Part shown: positions 25,669-35,850 of the stretch, one piece after another
Layout of the letters: the number at the start of each line of letters is the position of its first letter
How positions within the stretch are numbered: the first letter of the stretch is position 1
From: Luidia sarsii
Lineage: Eukaryota; Echinodermata; Asteroidea; Paxillosida; Luidiidae
NCBI GenBank assembly: GCA_949987565.1
Contig: OX465108.1
Location: forward strand, 1,357,477-1,421,476
DNA: 64,000 nucleotides
Reading direction: 5' to 3'
Translations under genes and position numbers: made by a program
The notes under the pieces: generated by a model
Seen by the model: the letters and a program-made list of their open reading frames with translations, nothing else
Told to the model about the DNA's origin: nothing
The model's database searches: none

Positions 25669-28600
25669 ACAAGCAAGCAGGCAGGCAAGCGAGCAAGCAG
25701 GCAAGCAAGCAAGCAAGGAAGCAAGCAAGCAAGCAAACAAGCAAGCAAGCAAGCAGGCAAGCAAGCAAACAAGCAGACAAGCACGCAAACAAGCAAGCAC
25801 GCAAGCAGTCAGGCAAGCAAACAAGCAAGCAAGCAAGCAATCAGGCAGGCAAGCAATCAGGCAAGCAATCAGGCAAGCAAGCAGGCAAGCAATCAGGCAA
25901 GCAATCAGGCAAGCAATCAGGCAAGCAAGCAAGCCGGCAAGCAAACAAGCAAGCAGGCAAGCAAACAAGCAAGCATGCAAGCAAGCAAGCAAGCAAATTT
26001 ACATTGCCTGGGTAAATTGACCAGGTCATTGACCGAGTTGGGATTTTTCTAATCCCAAAATACACCTCTCATGCTCTGTCTGACAGGCAGGAAGTAGCAT
26101 CCATGGTACCATCTTCACCACCCAACCCTTTCTCCTTCATCAGACCCCCAACAAATCAACAGATCCATAAGACTTGAAGGTTTGCATGGAGGAAAAAAAT
26201 CCAAGTGGAAGGTTTGTGGGTGACACCATGTATCTCTTCTCTTTCAAGAAGTGTGGCTCTGATCAGAGCCCTACTTCTTGAAAGAGAAGAAGTACATGGT
26301 GTCACCTGCAAACCTTCCACTCAACCAACAGATCCCTGTCTCAAAATCAAGACCACCACGGTCCACACATGTAGGCTTTATACACACAGAGCCCACCTCT
26401 GTTATTTAGACCAGGCATCTATCAACAGTTGTCCTAAGGAGGTTGAGGACCTCTGCCAATTGATGACAGGCTCTGAGTAAAATTGGAGTAATTGTATATT
26501 TTCTATTTGTAAAAAAATAAAAAGGGGGTAACAGCTGGCGTCAAGTCCTACTTTTTCTTGGGTTTTCTCACTGTAGTTGCTTGTTTATGCTTGCTGGTAC
26601 CTTTCCCTAAAATGCTGGCCTACTTTTTTTTTTTGGAGGGGGGCTCCCACATGTTCCTGCACTAAATTTATTTGAAAAATTGGCCAAGAAAACTTGGAGT
26701 GGGCCGGGATTTGAACCGGCAGAGACTAGTTGACTATTTAGGGAGGCCACCATCTGAGGGCTGGATAGCTCAGATGGTAAGAGTGCTGGTATGCACAACC
26801 AGTGGTCTTGAGTTCAAATCCCAGGTCCGGCCAAAGTTGTAGCAGATGTAAAATGAACCCCTAAAGTTTCTCCTTTTTTCAGAGCTCACAACTATTTGAG
26901 AAAGGTCCAGCAAGCTACATGTAGGGTCGGAACGTTTCAAGAATCAAAGTTGGCGTAGTTGCTGGATTTTTCTGGACCCAGCCAGACCATGTTTTCACCC
27001 ATTCCTTGCTGGAAATGGACCATGAAATTTGATGAGGTGGAATTCATGTTTCTGGCATCAATGGCTCAGTTTCCGCTTCTGCGTCTGATTCAATTGCATT
27101 TAGATTCACTGCAGCGTTCCTATGCCACACATTACATGAGCTGTCACGCCATTTGAGTGTAAAGCTTGCCTTCCCTCCAATACTAACTTGTTATTGATAG
27201 AAGAGAACTTGTTATTCCATAGAGGTTTTTCTGTGGGTCTCCCACTGGCTGAAGCAGCAGCCGCCACAGCGGCTTGACCCCAGATTTCACCCCTCCCCTC
27301 ATTAGATATGCGGTGGTCCGAGCCAGAGAGGGGGAGGAGCTAATGAATTATTCATATCAACCCCAGACTGCCCTCCCTCTCTCTCCCACCCAACCTTCAT
27401 GGAAATTCTGCCATTACTCACGGCCATACCAGCGAGCTTAGCAGATCATTTGAATGAGAATGGAGTGCGGAGTAAGCCTCCCACCCAAAGAGCATTGTTA
27501 ACTGAAAGTGTGAATTTCCAAAGGCCACCCTTTGATTGTAGTTACAGGAATGCTCGGATTTTCCGCCCTTTTTTTGAATTAATGCCAGGAATTGATGCAG
27601 ATTTGTCATACCTTGCTCAGTCATACCATGATGCTACTACCTCCATGCTCATACCATGGAGGAAGAAGGGGGAGTTGTCAAGCTCTTGCACAATCACACT
27701 TTTGGGGGCACTTTGAAGGGATGACTTTCAAGTTTCTGCCAATTTGAGTTTGGGGTTTGTTTGTTTTTCTGTAAAGTGCAAGTATTTGCAGAAGGCTTAC
27801 TTATGAAATCTGGCAGAGTGGAGACCATTCAGTCCTTTTTCTTTGGCTTGAGTTTTGAAAATAATTCCACCTACATGTACTTCAACCTCACATTGAAAGA
27901 CCTCTGCAGTTATGGATCAAATATATCAAGACTATTCGGCTCGGTTGAACTTCCCTGGTCACTTTTACCGGGCAGAGGTCGGCCGGTAAAAGTAACCATT
28001 CAGCTCGGTTAAAGTAACGGAGAGGAGATTTAACTGGGCTGTTTCCTCTGGACTTAAAATGGGAAAAGTAACCATCTGTGTCGGTTACTTTGACCAAAAT
28101 AAGTCCAGTGGAAATGCTGCTCATTTTTCAGTCCACACAGGGGGTTGGAGCTGGATTTGAAAGGCAATATGCACAGTACATCTTGAAATTTAAGAGGACC
28201 CAAGTTTTCAATCTGAGCATGACCTCACTCTTGCAGGCATTTCAGTCTGTGAGGTCCAGCGGCATGTACACATTTCAGGTTCAAAACATGAGGCCCCCAC
28301 CCAAAGCATTTCTCTGAAACATGCTGACATTATGAACCAGGAAATTAACAGGGCATCCAAATGGTGTTTGAATCCGAGCAGGACCTTTCTCGGAAGGTCT
28401 CACTCCTGCCACTAGGGTCAAGGAGTCAGGGTCTGTGAATTATTCTCAGATTTGTCCACTTCTTGGTACTTTATTTCCGGCGATCAGCTTGGAACATTGT
28501 TTATAATACTCCAGGACCCCAACAGTTTTGGGGAAGAAATAGTTTTCTTCCAGATCGCTCTCCCATGTTGGGAGTTTATTGTGCAGATAGTAACATACTG

Positions 28601-31600
28601 TAGTTGAGTGTTGATAACATTTTCTTGTACATTTGTTGCCGCAGGATGCTGCATGTACTTTGTGAATATCACCGTGGGACCTGGGTACCCCATAGACCAA
28701 TTTTGAGTTTCTCTTCTCTTCTTGTTTTTTTTTTTTTTCATTAAATAGTTTGGCAACTATCCCAGCGTTTGAAATATAAACATGCTGTACAATAGGCGGA
28801 ACAAGCATGGCTATTGTGAGATGTATTTTTTTTTAGCAGCGGTCCCATGAATGTACCAGTGTGTGACCATGGAGCTATAAAAAATAGCTCCATGGTGTGA
28901 CTAGTGTCTGGAACTGTCCTTTGTGTGTGCAGTGCACCAACCACCCCCCAGCCTGCACAAACAATCCTTGGTATACTACTTTGAATATGAAGCAAGTGTT
29001 TACCATGATTCAGTGTATAAGCACTTTGTTGTGTAGTGGTTTTTTTGGTTGGATTTTCCTGTGATCTGTGACCCCGTCTGTTGTTTTTTTCACCGTCGAC
29101 TGTGAGACAGTCTGAGAACAACCAGCATAAATAATCACATAATGTGCTGTGGTATTTCTCTGTCCAGGTACACAACCTAATCAAACATGAGCTGAACACA
29201 TATGCCTCAGCCATTGGGAGAAAGCAGACTAGAGAACAGCCTAATCCCCTCATCAGACTAATCCCCTCACTAGGATCCCTCTCTACACTACTTAAGCCCC
29301 ACTCCCAGTTGGAATCCAGCAGTCTCCTGAAGACGAACAGAGCACACTGTTCGAAACGTCGAGTTCCTCCGGTTCTTTTCAGAACCACACTTGCTCACAA
29401 GAGAGAGAATAGCACACGGTGTCACCGCAAGCCTATTACTCCTGCTATTCTTGCCATGAAAACCTTAGAATCTCAAATTTGCATGAGGATATCAGAATGA
29501 CCCCTGACCCACAAAACAAAACAAAAGCACCCTTCCAGTATCAATTTTTTTTTTCTTTTTTTTCTTTCTTTTTTTCTGGAAAGTGACCCTGGCATTGCCG
29601 AGGCCTTTCCTCATCCCTTGAGGGAGCCATTGATCGGGTGATTTCCAGATCCCTGGAGAGACAAGAACAACTCTTGCTCCAGAGTCCAAAATGTAAGCAG
29701 CATTTCCCTAACCCTCTTTGAAATATTCAACCCCAATGGGATCGACCTTGTAGGTCAAACCTTGGCTTTGACTTTCTCTTGCTCTGCCCCCCAGGACCAA
29801 ATTAGGATTGAGCTTTTGATTTATACCCGGGGCTTTTGGGTGGAAAACAATGCTGCTTGACACACACATGTATTCTGAACTTCTGCGGGATTGGAATTGG
29901 GTTTTGTTTTAAGGGTCTCTGCTGGACATGATATCACTTAAATCGACTGTTTTGCAAAGTTTCTAACAATCAAACTTGGGGTTTTTTTCACACTCGTTGT
30001 GGGGTTGGATTTGTCAATTTTCATGTTTTGATGCCAGTGAGAATTTCAATATTCATGAGCAAATTTGTGATGTCATCACAGGATCATTCAACAGAAACCC
30101 AGTTGGTTGTGTACAACAGTTTCTGAAAATTTATATTTTTTTCCTGCTGACCTATCCCTAAACCTGGTAATTTTCTGCCAAAATGTATGCTTCATAATCA
30201 TTTAATGAAGGAGTTTTTCATCAAACCTAATCCAGAGGGATTGATATGCAGTTTGAAAGTTAATGGGTTTTTGTAAACTGTTTGTTCTTGACATGACCTT
30301 ACAAAAGCGCCCTCATTTTTATAAGGATATTTTTAATTTTTTAAATTTGGTGGGCCTGACGTTTCGATCCTAGCAGGACCTTTCTCAAAGGCAGAGGCAG
30401 ATATTTTTAAAGGTAAAAAAGATGACTAATTTTTGACTCCACTAAGAAACAGAATCTCGCCAATAATGTTTGTACACTTCAAATCCCTAGATGACAGCAG
30501 AAAATGAGCTTCAATGTGATATTCATTGCAGAGAACCTTTAAGATAGAAGGAACTAAACGTTTCAAACAGTATGCTCTGTTTGTCATCCACCACAAACCT
30601 ATTACTCCTTCTAATCATGACACTGGCTGGATAAACACTTGTTGATTGACCTACTCTGGTTTACAAGAACGTCTCGGCAGTGGAGGTTCGGAGAAAGTAT
30701 TCTTTTCCTCGGAGCAGGCCCCAACTCTAAGGTTGGTTTTGCGGTTTTCCCAGCTTGTTTATCGCCAAGTGGCCACGAAAATTAATGGGTTCCCATCGGG
30801 GGCGACTGTTGGTCCCCCCCTAGCACTCGACAGGGGCAGACAATTTGATTTATCGCCAGCTTGGTAGTCTTCTGACAATCGGAACAGCTGATCCAGAGGT
30901 TCAGCTGGTGAGGCCATGTACACGGAAATGTAGACATCACTGCTTCAGGTCTAGTTTTCTAGTTAACGTGATCGCAGACAATTTTGTCACCTCGAAGAAC
31001 TACTCCCTTGCAGATGCCACCCCCAAGAATAACCTGGAACCATATAGAGCCGCTTAAACCCCAAATTTTGCTTAAGCACAAAAAGTCAGGGTTCTCGGGA
31101 TCACCTTGCCAACACAAACTTCACTTTTGTTTCAGGCTAAAGTAAAGAAGAGTGGAATACCAAGTCAAAGACGATTGACATCACATCGCGGTGAGGTTTG
31201 TCATCCTGTGTACACAAGGAAGACTTTTCCTGCTTAGCAGATTTTCACGCTTATAAGCAGCTCTATGATATCTGGCCCTGGGTGAAGTTGAACAATGTCA
31301 TAGAGCCACTTAAGCTGAAAACCTGCTAAGCATGAAATGTCTTCCTCGTGTAAACAGGATTACAAACCACACTTGGATGTGATGTCCATTGCCTCTGACT
31401 TGTATTCCACTCTTCTTTACTTAGCATGAAACAAAAGTGAAGATTAAGCTGGCAAGGTGACCCTATGAACCCTGACTTTTTTGTGATTAAACAAAAACTG
31501 TCTTCTGGGCTGCCGGTCACAGCCAAGAATGGTGTCAACTCTTTCTGCTGTGGCTTGCTGCTCTGTAAATTGATGTACTTCATCACACAGACTAACATCT

Positions 31601-33714
31601 AACTTAACTAGAATTACCAGGGGAAACTTGTGGAACAGGTCGCAGGTCACAGGTCACAGAGGTTGAGGGTTCAGACCACTGTTCCCTCATTTTCTCATAG
31701 GTCTTCAGACTCGTTTCCATATTTTGCCGGTAATAAAACTATTTATAGGAGCCCCGTGTCGACTCCCTGAAAGACAAACCCTCCCCCAGGGGAAAGCTTC
31801 ATGTTTGGCCCCTATTTTTCCCCCTGGCTTCTGAACTTGGGAATGGAAACTATCCAGTTTCTTGCCTGAGAAGTTGTGGACTGCCGTAAACAAGAGGAGC
31901 ATTGACCAGTTGAGCATGTGCATGTGCATTCTATAGTGTGTCCCATACAGTCTAGGGCCCATGCAATACAAAGCTAACTTCACAGAGAATTTGGTACTGG
32001 ATTACTAGAGACAGCCATGTTCACTGCATCAAAGGAGGAGCTCTTTGTCATTGCCTTAAAGCCCCAATACAACATTGGGAAGATCGGAAAACATCACACA
32101 TCCACAGATTTCCTTCTGATTTACACAGTTTGTAGATGGTCATGATAGAATCCTCATGTTAAAATCTTACAGTTTAAGATGCTGTACTTTTTGAGAAATC
32201 TTCACTCAAACATCGGCAAATAGTTGATTACTCGTTATTTCACTATTTCACTACCTCCATCATGTACAAGCCTGAAATATCATCCATGCTTCACTTTCTA
32301 CTTTCACCATGAATACCCTGACATCTCATTTATTCTTGAATTCTCCCCTGCCACCATGAAAAGCTTGAGATCTCATCTATTCTCAACTCGCCTTGAATCG
32401 CCTGAAATCTCATCTTTACTTGACTCACTATACCTGAACCATAAATTGACTGAAATGCCACTTGACATATCTTGTTGTCAGGATGAAGGCAAAATATATT
32501 CATGTAAGAGCACATTCCTGGTACCCCTCTTTGCTAATTTGTCTTATATCTGAAGTACCCTTGATAAAAAATAAAATTCCCCAGCTAAACACACACCTGC
32601 CCCTAATGGTCTGACATACCAAGACGACATGAAAGATCTTATCCAGACCACTCCAAAGCCGAAATAAATCTGAGGTCAAAATCGGTGACGGTCAAATTGA
32701 AGGAGTGGGGATTCAAAAACAACCTCAAATTGCTTGAGGGCAACAAACTTTCGGAGGACCTAAATTCCATATTGATTTTGGCTTTTGATTTGAAAAGGAA
32801 AATGTGACCATTTCTTTGCATTGTTTTTGAGTGGTATTGTAAACATTTATCGATTATTGTGTATCCAATGAGTAATCAGTTGTAACTAAATGGGGGTCTA
32901 TGCGCGATGTGCTTGCTCACACTCACAATATTCCAGGAAGAATCCTGCTATGATTACGTATCTTGCTGCGTCTCAAATGAGATTTGAAGGTTGTCATGGT
33001 GGGAACAGCAGAAGCAATAGGTTTGCGGTGACACCGTGTAAAATTATCTTTTGTGAGTATGTGTGGTTCTGAAATAACCGGAGAAACTCGACGTTTTGAA
33101 CAGTGTACTCAGTCCGTCTTCAGGAGACTGCTAGCAGTCACAAAAGAGAATTTCGCATGGTGGCTGAATCTTCTTGGCCGTGGCTTACGTGGTTTCTACT
33201 TTGTGTCTTTCTGACTCGCCAGGTCGACAAGAGACAGCGACGGAGTCCGGTCAAGGAAAGGCTGGACAGCGAGACTACGTCCCCGGACAGCAGCAGGAGC
33301 AACTTTGACGAAGCCCCTGGAGGGAGGTCCCTGCAGAGGTGAGGAGCATATCACATGGCCAGCACAGTGCCATAAGCACTCATGCTGGGGCAAGTTGGAA
33401 TCCAATGAGGGTTTGCCCTGCTCGACGTGATAAACACCGAGTGCTCAGTGCTTTCCCTTATGAAAACAAATTCAGGCAGCTAGGGCGGGATTTGTTCAAA
33501 TTCCCAGTCAGGTCTCCCTTAATTCATGATAGTGTAATTCATGAACCCATTCTTGTTTCAGGTGAAGAAATGACACTGGTATTTTACTTGCTTTGAATTC
33601 TCTTTTTTCAACAGAGCAATGGAGCATCTCTCTCGACTGAAATTGTTAGTGAACGGAGCACCAAGACAGAACTCTCGTCCGTCCTCAGCAGATGCACACG
33701 TGGCTTCCAGCTGA
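12551..33714 (+). CDS. LAS2 (C18orf54)-like protein, eight coding exons
   Basis: Exons 12551-12843, 13359-13501, 13906-15453, 15696-15957, 20184-20259, 21081-21272, 33223-33338 and 33615-33714 (TGA) join in frame with GT..AG borders into 2730 nt, 909 residues. The ATG has A at -3 and G at +4, with an in-frame TGA at 12500. The N-terminal block YRNRQYPSASAALTAYISDF resembles the lung adenoma susceptibility protein 2 family as I remember it; that assignment is tentative. Exon 3 encodes a disordered Pro/Gln/His-rich and Ser/Arg-rich region with three copies of PPSW[VI]QDL (Trp396, Trp425, Trp462). Exons 4-8 carry short conserved-looking helices: EARQREEAVLERVQRVLEAA, LLQQRDIVSQFLEDCLKSAD, EALKNMLFTLQGM and AMEHLSRLKLLV. 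No membrane segment or enzyme motif is visible. Function is unknown here. A coding first exon at 11529-11588 is possible. The seventh intron is about 12 kb and full of repeats. Confidence 0.72.
14050..14210 (+). other. Pro/His/Gln-rich tandem coding tract
   Basis: Within exon 3 of the LAS2-like gene, CCCCATCCCCAG-type units repeat in frame and encode a PQPHPHPHPQPQ-style stretch. It is part of the protein, is likely disordered and is prone to length polymorphism. Confidence 0.75.
16092..16255 (+). repeat. tRNA-derived SINE
   Basis: Contains GGCACCCCCACCCAGGCAAA, GGAAGGCCACCATCTAAGGG, an A-box-like TAGCTCAGATGG and a B-box GGTTCAAGTTCC. It matches the copy at 20797-20972, and the anticodon region is altered. 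Confidence 0.8.
16680..16785. repeat. R1 repeat, single arm
   Basis: ACTGACTAAAATGATC and GGGCCTGATGTTTCAATCC followed by AGCAGGACCTTTCTTAAAGG. This is a diverged R1 copy in intron 4 of the LAS2-like gene. Confidence 0.75.
17403..17705. repeat. CTAGCCCGG / CTAGTAAAA repeat block
   Basis: The motifs GGGCTAGTAAAA and CTAGCCCGGTGG recur at irregular spacing at least seven times in about 300 bp, in both orientations of the CTAG core. No coding sense. Confidence 0.65.
17741..17930. repeat. R1 hairpin repeat (two arms)
   Basis: CCTGACGTCTCGATTCTAGC...CAAAGGCAAA is followed by CAGAAAGGTCCTGCTAGGAT and AACGTCAGGCCCTCTAACTT. The arms are inverted, and GATATATATACAAAAATG TTGC trails. Confidence 0.82.
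18026..18136. repeat. R1 repeat, single arm with leader
   Basis: TTGCAAACTGCTGACTGAC, then CCTGCAATACATGAATCTC, then GGGCCTGACGTTACGAACC and AGCAGGACCTTTCTCAAAGG. It shows the full leader seen in other R1 copies. Confidence 0.82.
19655..19770. repeat. R1 repeat, shortened
   Basis: ACGTTTCGATCCTAGCTGG then GGTATCGAAACATCAGGCCC, TAACTTTTGAGATTTATGTA and a CAGTCAATGACCAG tail. The hairpin loop is shortened. Confidence 0.75.
19960..20105. repeat. R1 hairpin repeat (two arms plus an extra partial arm)
   Basis: GCCTGACGTTTCGATCC, then AGAGAAAGGTCCTGAAAG, then CCTTTGAGAAAGGTCCTGC and GATCGAAACGTCAGGCCC. The repeated GAAAGGTCCTG block suggests internal slippage or nested insertion. It ends about 78 bp before an exon acceptor. 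Confidence 0.82.
20797..20972 (+). repeat. tRNA-derived SINE with intact cloverleaf head
   Basis: Best copy of the SINE. Positions 20879-20951 (73 nt) fold as a full tRNA: acceptor GGCTGGA/TCCAGTC, D-stem GCTC/GAGC, anticodon stem CTGGT/ACCAG with loop ATGCAAA (anticodon GCA, U33 present) and T-stem TCGGG/CCCGG around TTCAAAT. A and B boxes for RNA polymerase III are intact. Conserved flanks (AGTTAATGGTTGAATTG upstream, AAAGTTTTCTTTGCCA downstream) recur in other copies, so this is a SINE rather than an ordinary tRNA gene. Confidence 0.8.
22664..22832. repeat. 21-bp minisatellite, about eight units
   Basis: Tandem GAAGGAAAATTTGCATTTA-type units of 21 bp with point differences between units. 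It lies in intron 6 of the LAS2-like gene. The in-frame Lys/Glu/Asn/Leu heptad-like translation is coincidental. Confidence 0.9.
23640..23735. repeat. Direct duplication of about 47 bp
   Basis: GGTTTGAGTCTGTAAGGATT...GGTTCCTCTCAG is repeated once in tandem with a single A/T change, indicating a recent local duplication. Confidence 0.8.
24866..25056. repeat. R1 repeat, interrupted
   Basis: The leader GCTGCAAACTGCTCACTGAC, ATACATAAATC and GGGCCGGATGTTTTGATCC are followed by a roughly 30-bp unrelated loop and the opposite arm GAGAAAGGTCCTTCTAGG. Confidence 0.75.
25531..25998. repeat. (GCAA)n tetranucleotide array
   Basis: About 465 bp of AAGC repeats with scattered substitutions (CAGGCAAGCAATCAGG near 25840-25920). 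The Lys/Gln/Ala/Ser and Leu/Cys/Ala reading frames on the two strands are microsatellite artefacts. Confidence 0.95.
26172..26335. repeat. R3 inverted repeat
   Basis: Left arm GTGGAAGGTTTGTGGG, CACCATGTATCTCTTCTC and GTGTGGCTCTGATCAG is mirrored by a right arm ending ATGGTGTCACCTGCAAACC. It is a short palindromic member of the R3 family. Confidence 0.82.
26690..26840 (+). repeat. tRNA-derived SINE
   Basis: GGAGGCCACCATCTGAGGG, then GGCTGGATAGCTCAGATGG, anticodon loop ATGCACA between CTGGT and ACCAG, then GAGTTCAAATCCCAGG. The acceptor stem still pairs with TCCGGCC. The T-stem is damaged. Confidence 0.82.
28863..28898. repeat. Short perfect hairpin
   Basis: CCATGGAGCTAT, a short A-rich loop, then ATAGCTCCATGG: 12-bp perfect arms in intron 6 of the LAS2-like gene. 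The origin is unclear. Confidence 0.6.
29200..29475 (+). repeat. R3 repeat, one arm
   Basis: Contains CTCCTGAAGACGAACAGAG, GTTCGAAACGTCGAGTTCC, TTTCAGAACCACAC and GGTGTCACCGCAAGCC. It is collinear with the right half of the complete element at 61855-62350, including the CCCCTCAC...AGCCCCACTC interior. Confidence 0.8.
29960..30545 (+). repeat. R6 composite interspersed repeat with nested R1
   Basis: Blocks including CAATATTCATGAGCAAATTTG, GATGTCATCACAGGATCATT, CATAATCATTTAATGAAGGAG and CCAATAATGTTTGTACACTT all recur, reverse-complemented, at 52470-53300. An R1 fragment is inserted at 30337-30399. Confidence 0.75.
30337..30399. mobile_element. R1 fragment inserted into R6 with target duplication
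   Basis: A 63-bp R1 arm (GGGCCTGACGTTTCGATCC...CAAAGGCAGAGGCA) is flanked by identical 11-bp copies of GATATTTTTAA at 30326-30336 and 30400-30410. The R6 copy near 52600 has the site uninterrupted. This supports R1 as a mobile element. Confidence 0.65.
31041..31270. repeat. R4 MITE, inverted copy
   Basis: Bounded by CATATAGAGCCGCTTAAAC and TTATAAGCAGCTCTATGATA. The interior is the reverse complement of the 5618-5844 copy (GTAAAGAAGAGTGGAATACC, CACAAGGAAGACTTTTCCTG). Confidence 0.78.
31299..31485. repeat. R4 MITE, truncated copy
   Basis: Starts CATAGAGCCACTTAAGC and contains GTCTTCCTCGTGTAAACAGG, TGATGTCCATTGCC and CTTGTATTCCACTCTTC. The right terminal repeat is missing. It sits about 30 bp after the previous copy in the opposite orientation. 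Confidence 0.75.
32985..33145 (-). repeat. R3 repeat, one arm
   Basis: AGGTTTGCGGTGACACCGTG, GTGTGGTTCTGAAATAACC, AACTCGACGTTTTGAACAGT and CCGTCTTCAGGAGACTGCTA. It ends about 80 bp upstream of the exon at 33223. Confidence 0.8.
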
Positions 33715-33879
33715 GAGCTCATGGACTACCTTGCAGCGGAAAACTCAACAACTCCCGGATGACGACTCATCAGCCTTTAGTTCAGAACTCACCAACGTCC
33801 ACTTACGGACTCAGCAAGTTCCAGTTGAGAACTCATACATTTCGCAATGGAAAGTCATGAGCTTCCAGTAGAAAATGCA

Positions 33880-34380
33880 CCATCTTGAAGTTGATAACTC
33901 ACCAACTTCTAGATGAGGACTCAGAAATGTCTCATTGAAAACTCACCATCTTCCTGTTGAGAACTCACCATCTTCCTGTTGAGAACTCACCATCTTCTTC
34001 CTGTTGAGAACTCACCATCTTCCTATTGAAAACTCACCATCTTCCTGTTGAGAACTCACCATCTTCTTCCTGTTGAGAACTCACCATCTTCCTGTTGAGA
34101 ACTCACCACCTTCTTCCTGTTGAGAAATCACCATCTTCCTGTTGAGAACTCACCGTCTTCCTGTTGAGAACTCACCATCTTCCTGTTGAGAACCCACTAT
34201 CTTCTTCCTGTTGAGAACTCACCATCTTCCTGTTGAGAACTCTCCATCTTCTTCCTGTTGAGAACTCACCATGTTCCTATTGAAAACTCACCATCTTCCT
34301 GTTGAGAACTCACCATCTTCTTCCTGTTGAGAACCCACCATCTTCCTATTGAGAACTCATCATCTTCCTGTTGAAAACAG
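33880..34380. repeat. GAGAACTCACCATCTTCCT minisatellite in 3' UTR
   Basis: About 20 units of GTTGAGAACTCACCATCTTC and CT, 21 or 24 bp long; the 24-bp form has an extra CTT. It begins from more diverged copies (AACTCACCAACTTCTAG) just after the stop codon. Confidence 0.9.
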
Positions 34381-34386
34381 AATGTT

Positions 34387-34475
34387 CTACTTGGGAAGGC
34401 CACCACCTAAGGGTCAGATAGCTCAGCTGCTAGAGCACTGAGACTCCGGTTAAAATCACATTCCAGCCCAATTTT
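34387..34475 (+). repeat. tRNA-derived SINE, degenerate
   Basis: GGGAAGGCCACCACCTAAGG, then GTCAGATAGCTCAGCTGC and GGTTAAAATCACATTCC. The A-box is recognisable and the B-box is decayed. Confidence 0.7.
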
Positions 34476-34774
34476 AGTAAGGCTTTTATAAATTACTGGA
34501 AAGGTTTCCTGACAGTTCCATTTCCTTTGTTTGTTTGAAATAGTATGTTTTGGTATTATTAATGTGAATTATATTGGCTTAGATGCAGCATATGTTTACC
34601 AAGCGTATAGCACCCAGACTTCTTGCCTGCTCCACCACATGTATTGAATGGTGGACAATACCATCAGCTTTCACTGCTTGGGTACCAATCTGATAGTTAG
34701 TTGGGTCAAATTGATTATGCGCAGTAAATGGATAGGCCATATGGAATGCTATGGCTATATTGATTTTTTTTACT

Positions 34775-34780
34775 AATAAA
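34775..34780 (+). terminator. Candidate polyadenylation signal AATAAA
   Basis: First canonical AATAAA downstream of the LAS2-like stop codon, about 1.06 kb past it, with T-rich sequence on both sides. Confidence 0.4.
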
Positions 34781-35679
34781 ATTTGATGGTGAAGGATTTA
34801 CATATGTATTCATGTTGCCTGGTATATGAAAATGAATTATTAATAAGCACATGCATTCTGACCTTTCTGAAGGGTATTTGTTTGTATTTAAACTCTGAAA
34901 GATTTAATCATTGTACTATTGCCCATAGACTTTCAATGTACACAGTTGTAACTTTCTTGTCACATGAATTCTTGAAAACTAGTGCCTATTGGGAAATGGT
35001 TTTAGAATTCTGTTTCTATAGATTTTGCCAGACCTGAAGTATAATGTGTTTTTGGATATTTGATACAAAATGTGCCTTTATGTAAGAATTCTTGTCAGTC
35101 TGTTTAGCTTGTATTCAAGAGAGATCTTCCCTGAAATTAAATAGTTCTATTTGCGATATACAAAAATGTTGCAAACTGCTGAAAAATCTCAAAATGACAA
35201 AATCTCATTCTCAGTTTTCTTGTTTTAGGTCAAGTGGCTTCAAGTCCGTTTCATCACAAAGACTGGAAGTTTATTTTTCAGTTATTAGTTTGTCAATTCA
35301 ATCTGGATTTCAGAACTGGATTCTTACTCTGTGGAAAATTTCAGTTAATTCAAGTGAATTGCTTCGCATTATAATTTGAGTAAAGTTTGAATTTATATAT
35401 TTCTCGATGAGAATTTCCAAAAAAAAAATGACTTGAGCGGAATGGAATTAACCCGAGATATCTGTCCGTACTGGCGCGCTGGAACATTGAGGTCCAGTAA
35501 TTAATTCTTCACCGATTATTGTTTGAAACTTTCCTATATCCTTTTTTTTGTTTGATATTTATTCTTCTTTGCTGCAATTTTTTTTCAGCCCCTCGTCAAC
35601 ATTGAAGTCCTTTGTTTTTAACTTTCGGTCCGATACAGGATTTTATTCATTTTCTTTTACAACGTTGCCTCATTCCTTG

Positions 35680-35850
35680 AGGCCTGAGGGTTTGCATGGT
35701 GGAAATACTAAGTGGAAGGATTCCTGACGATGGGCAGAGTACACACTACCCGAAACGTTGAGTTACCGGCTCCTTTCAGAGCCACACTCCTTCTTGAAAG
35801 AGAAGCAATACATGGTGTCACCGCAAACCTTCCACTTGGAGCAATGGAAC
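35680..35850. repeat. R3 repeat
   Basis: GGTTTGCATGGTGGAAATAC, AGTGGAAGGATTCCTGACGA, CCCGAAACGTTGAGTTACC, TCAGAGCCACACTCC and ATGGTGTCACCGCAAACC. It carries a hammerhead-like hairpin (35721-35762). Confidence 0.82.

Larger units (their letters stand above)
33715..34800 (+). other. Probable 3' UTR of the LAS2-like gene
   Basis: Follows the TGA at 33712-33714 and reaches the first good AATAAA at 34775. It contains a long minisatellite (about 33880-34380) and a degenerate SINE (34387-34475). Both would be in the mature mRNA if this polyadenylation signal is used. Confidence 0.5.

Noticed and set aside
25422..26065. Long Leu/Ala/Cys and Lys/Gln/Ala/Ser reading frames
   Set aside because: All six frames stay open through an AAGC microsatellite because its period never creates stops; there is no coding signal.
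28741..29388. 215-codon minus-strand reading frame
   Set aside because: It overlaps an R3 repeat arm, and part of the same peptide wording appears in the frame at 61845-62354. It is repeat-derived rather than a gene.
33880..34380. Regular short repeats suggesting a CRISPR array
   Set aside because: The repeats are contiguous with no unique spacers, and the context is an animal gene 3' UTR.
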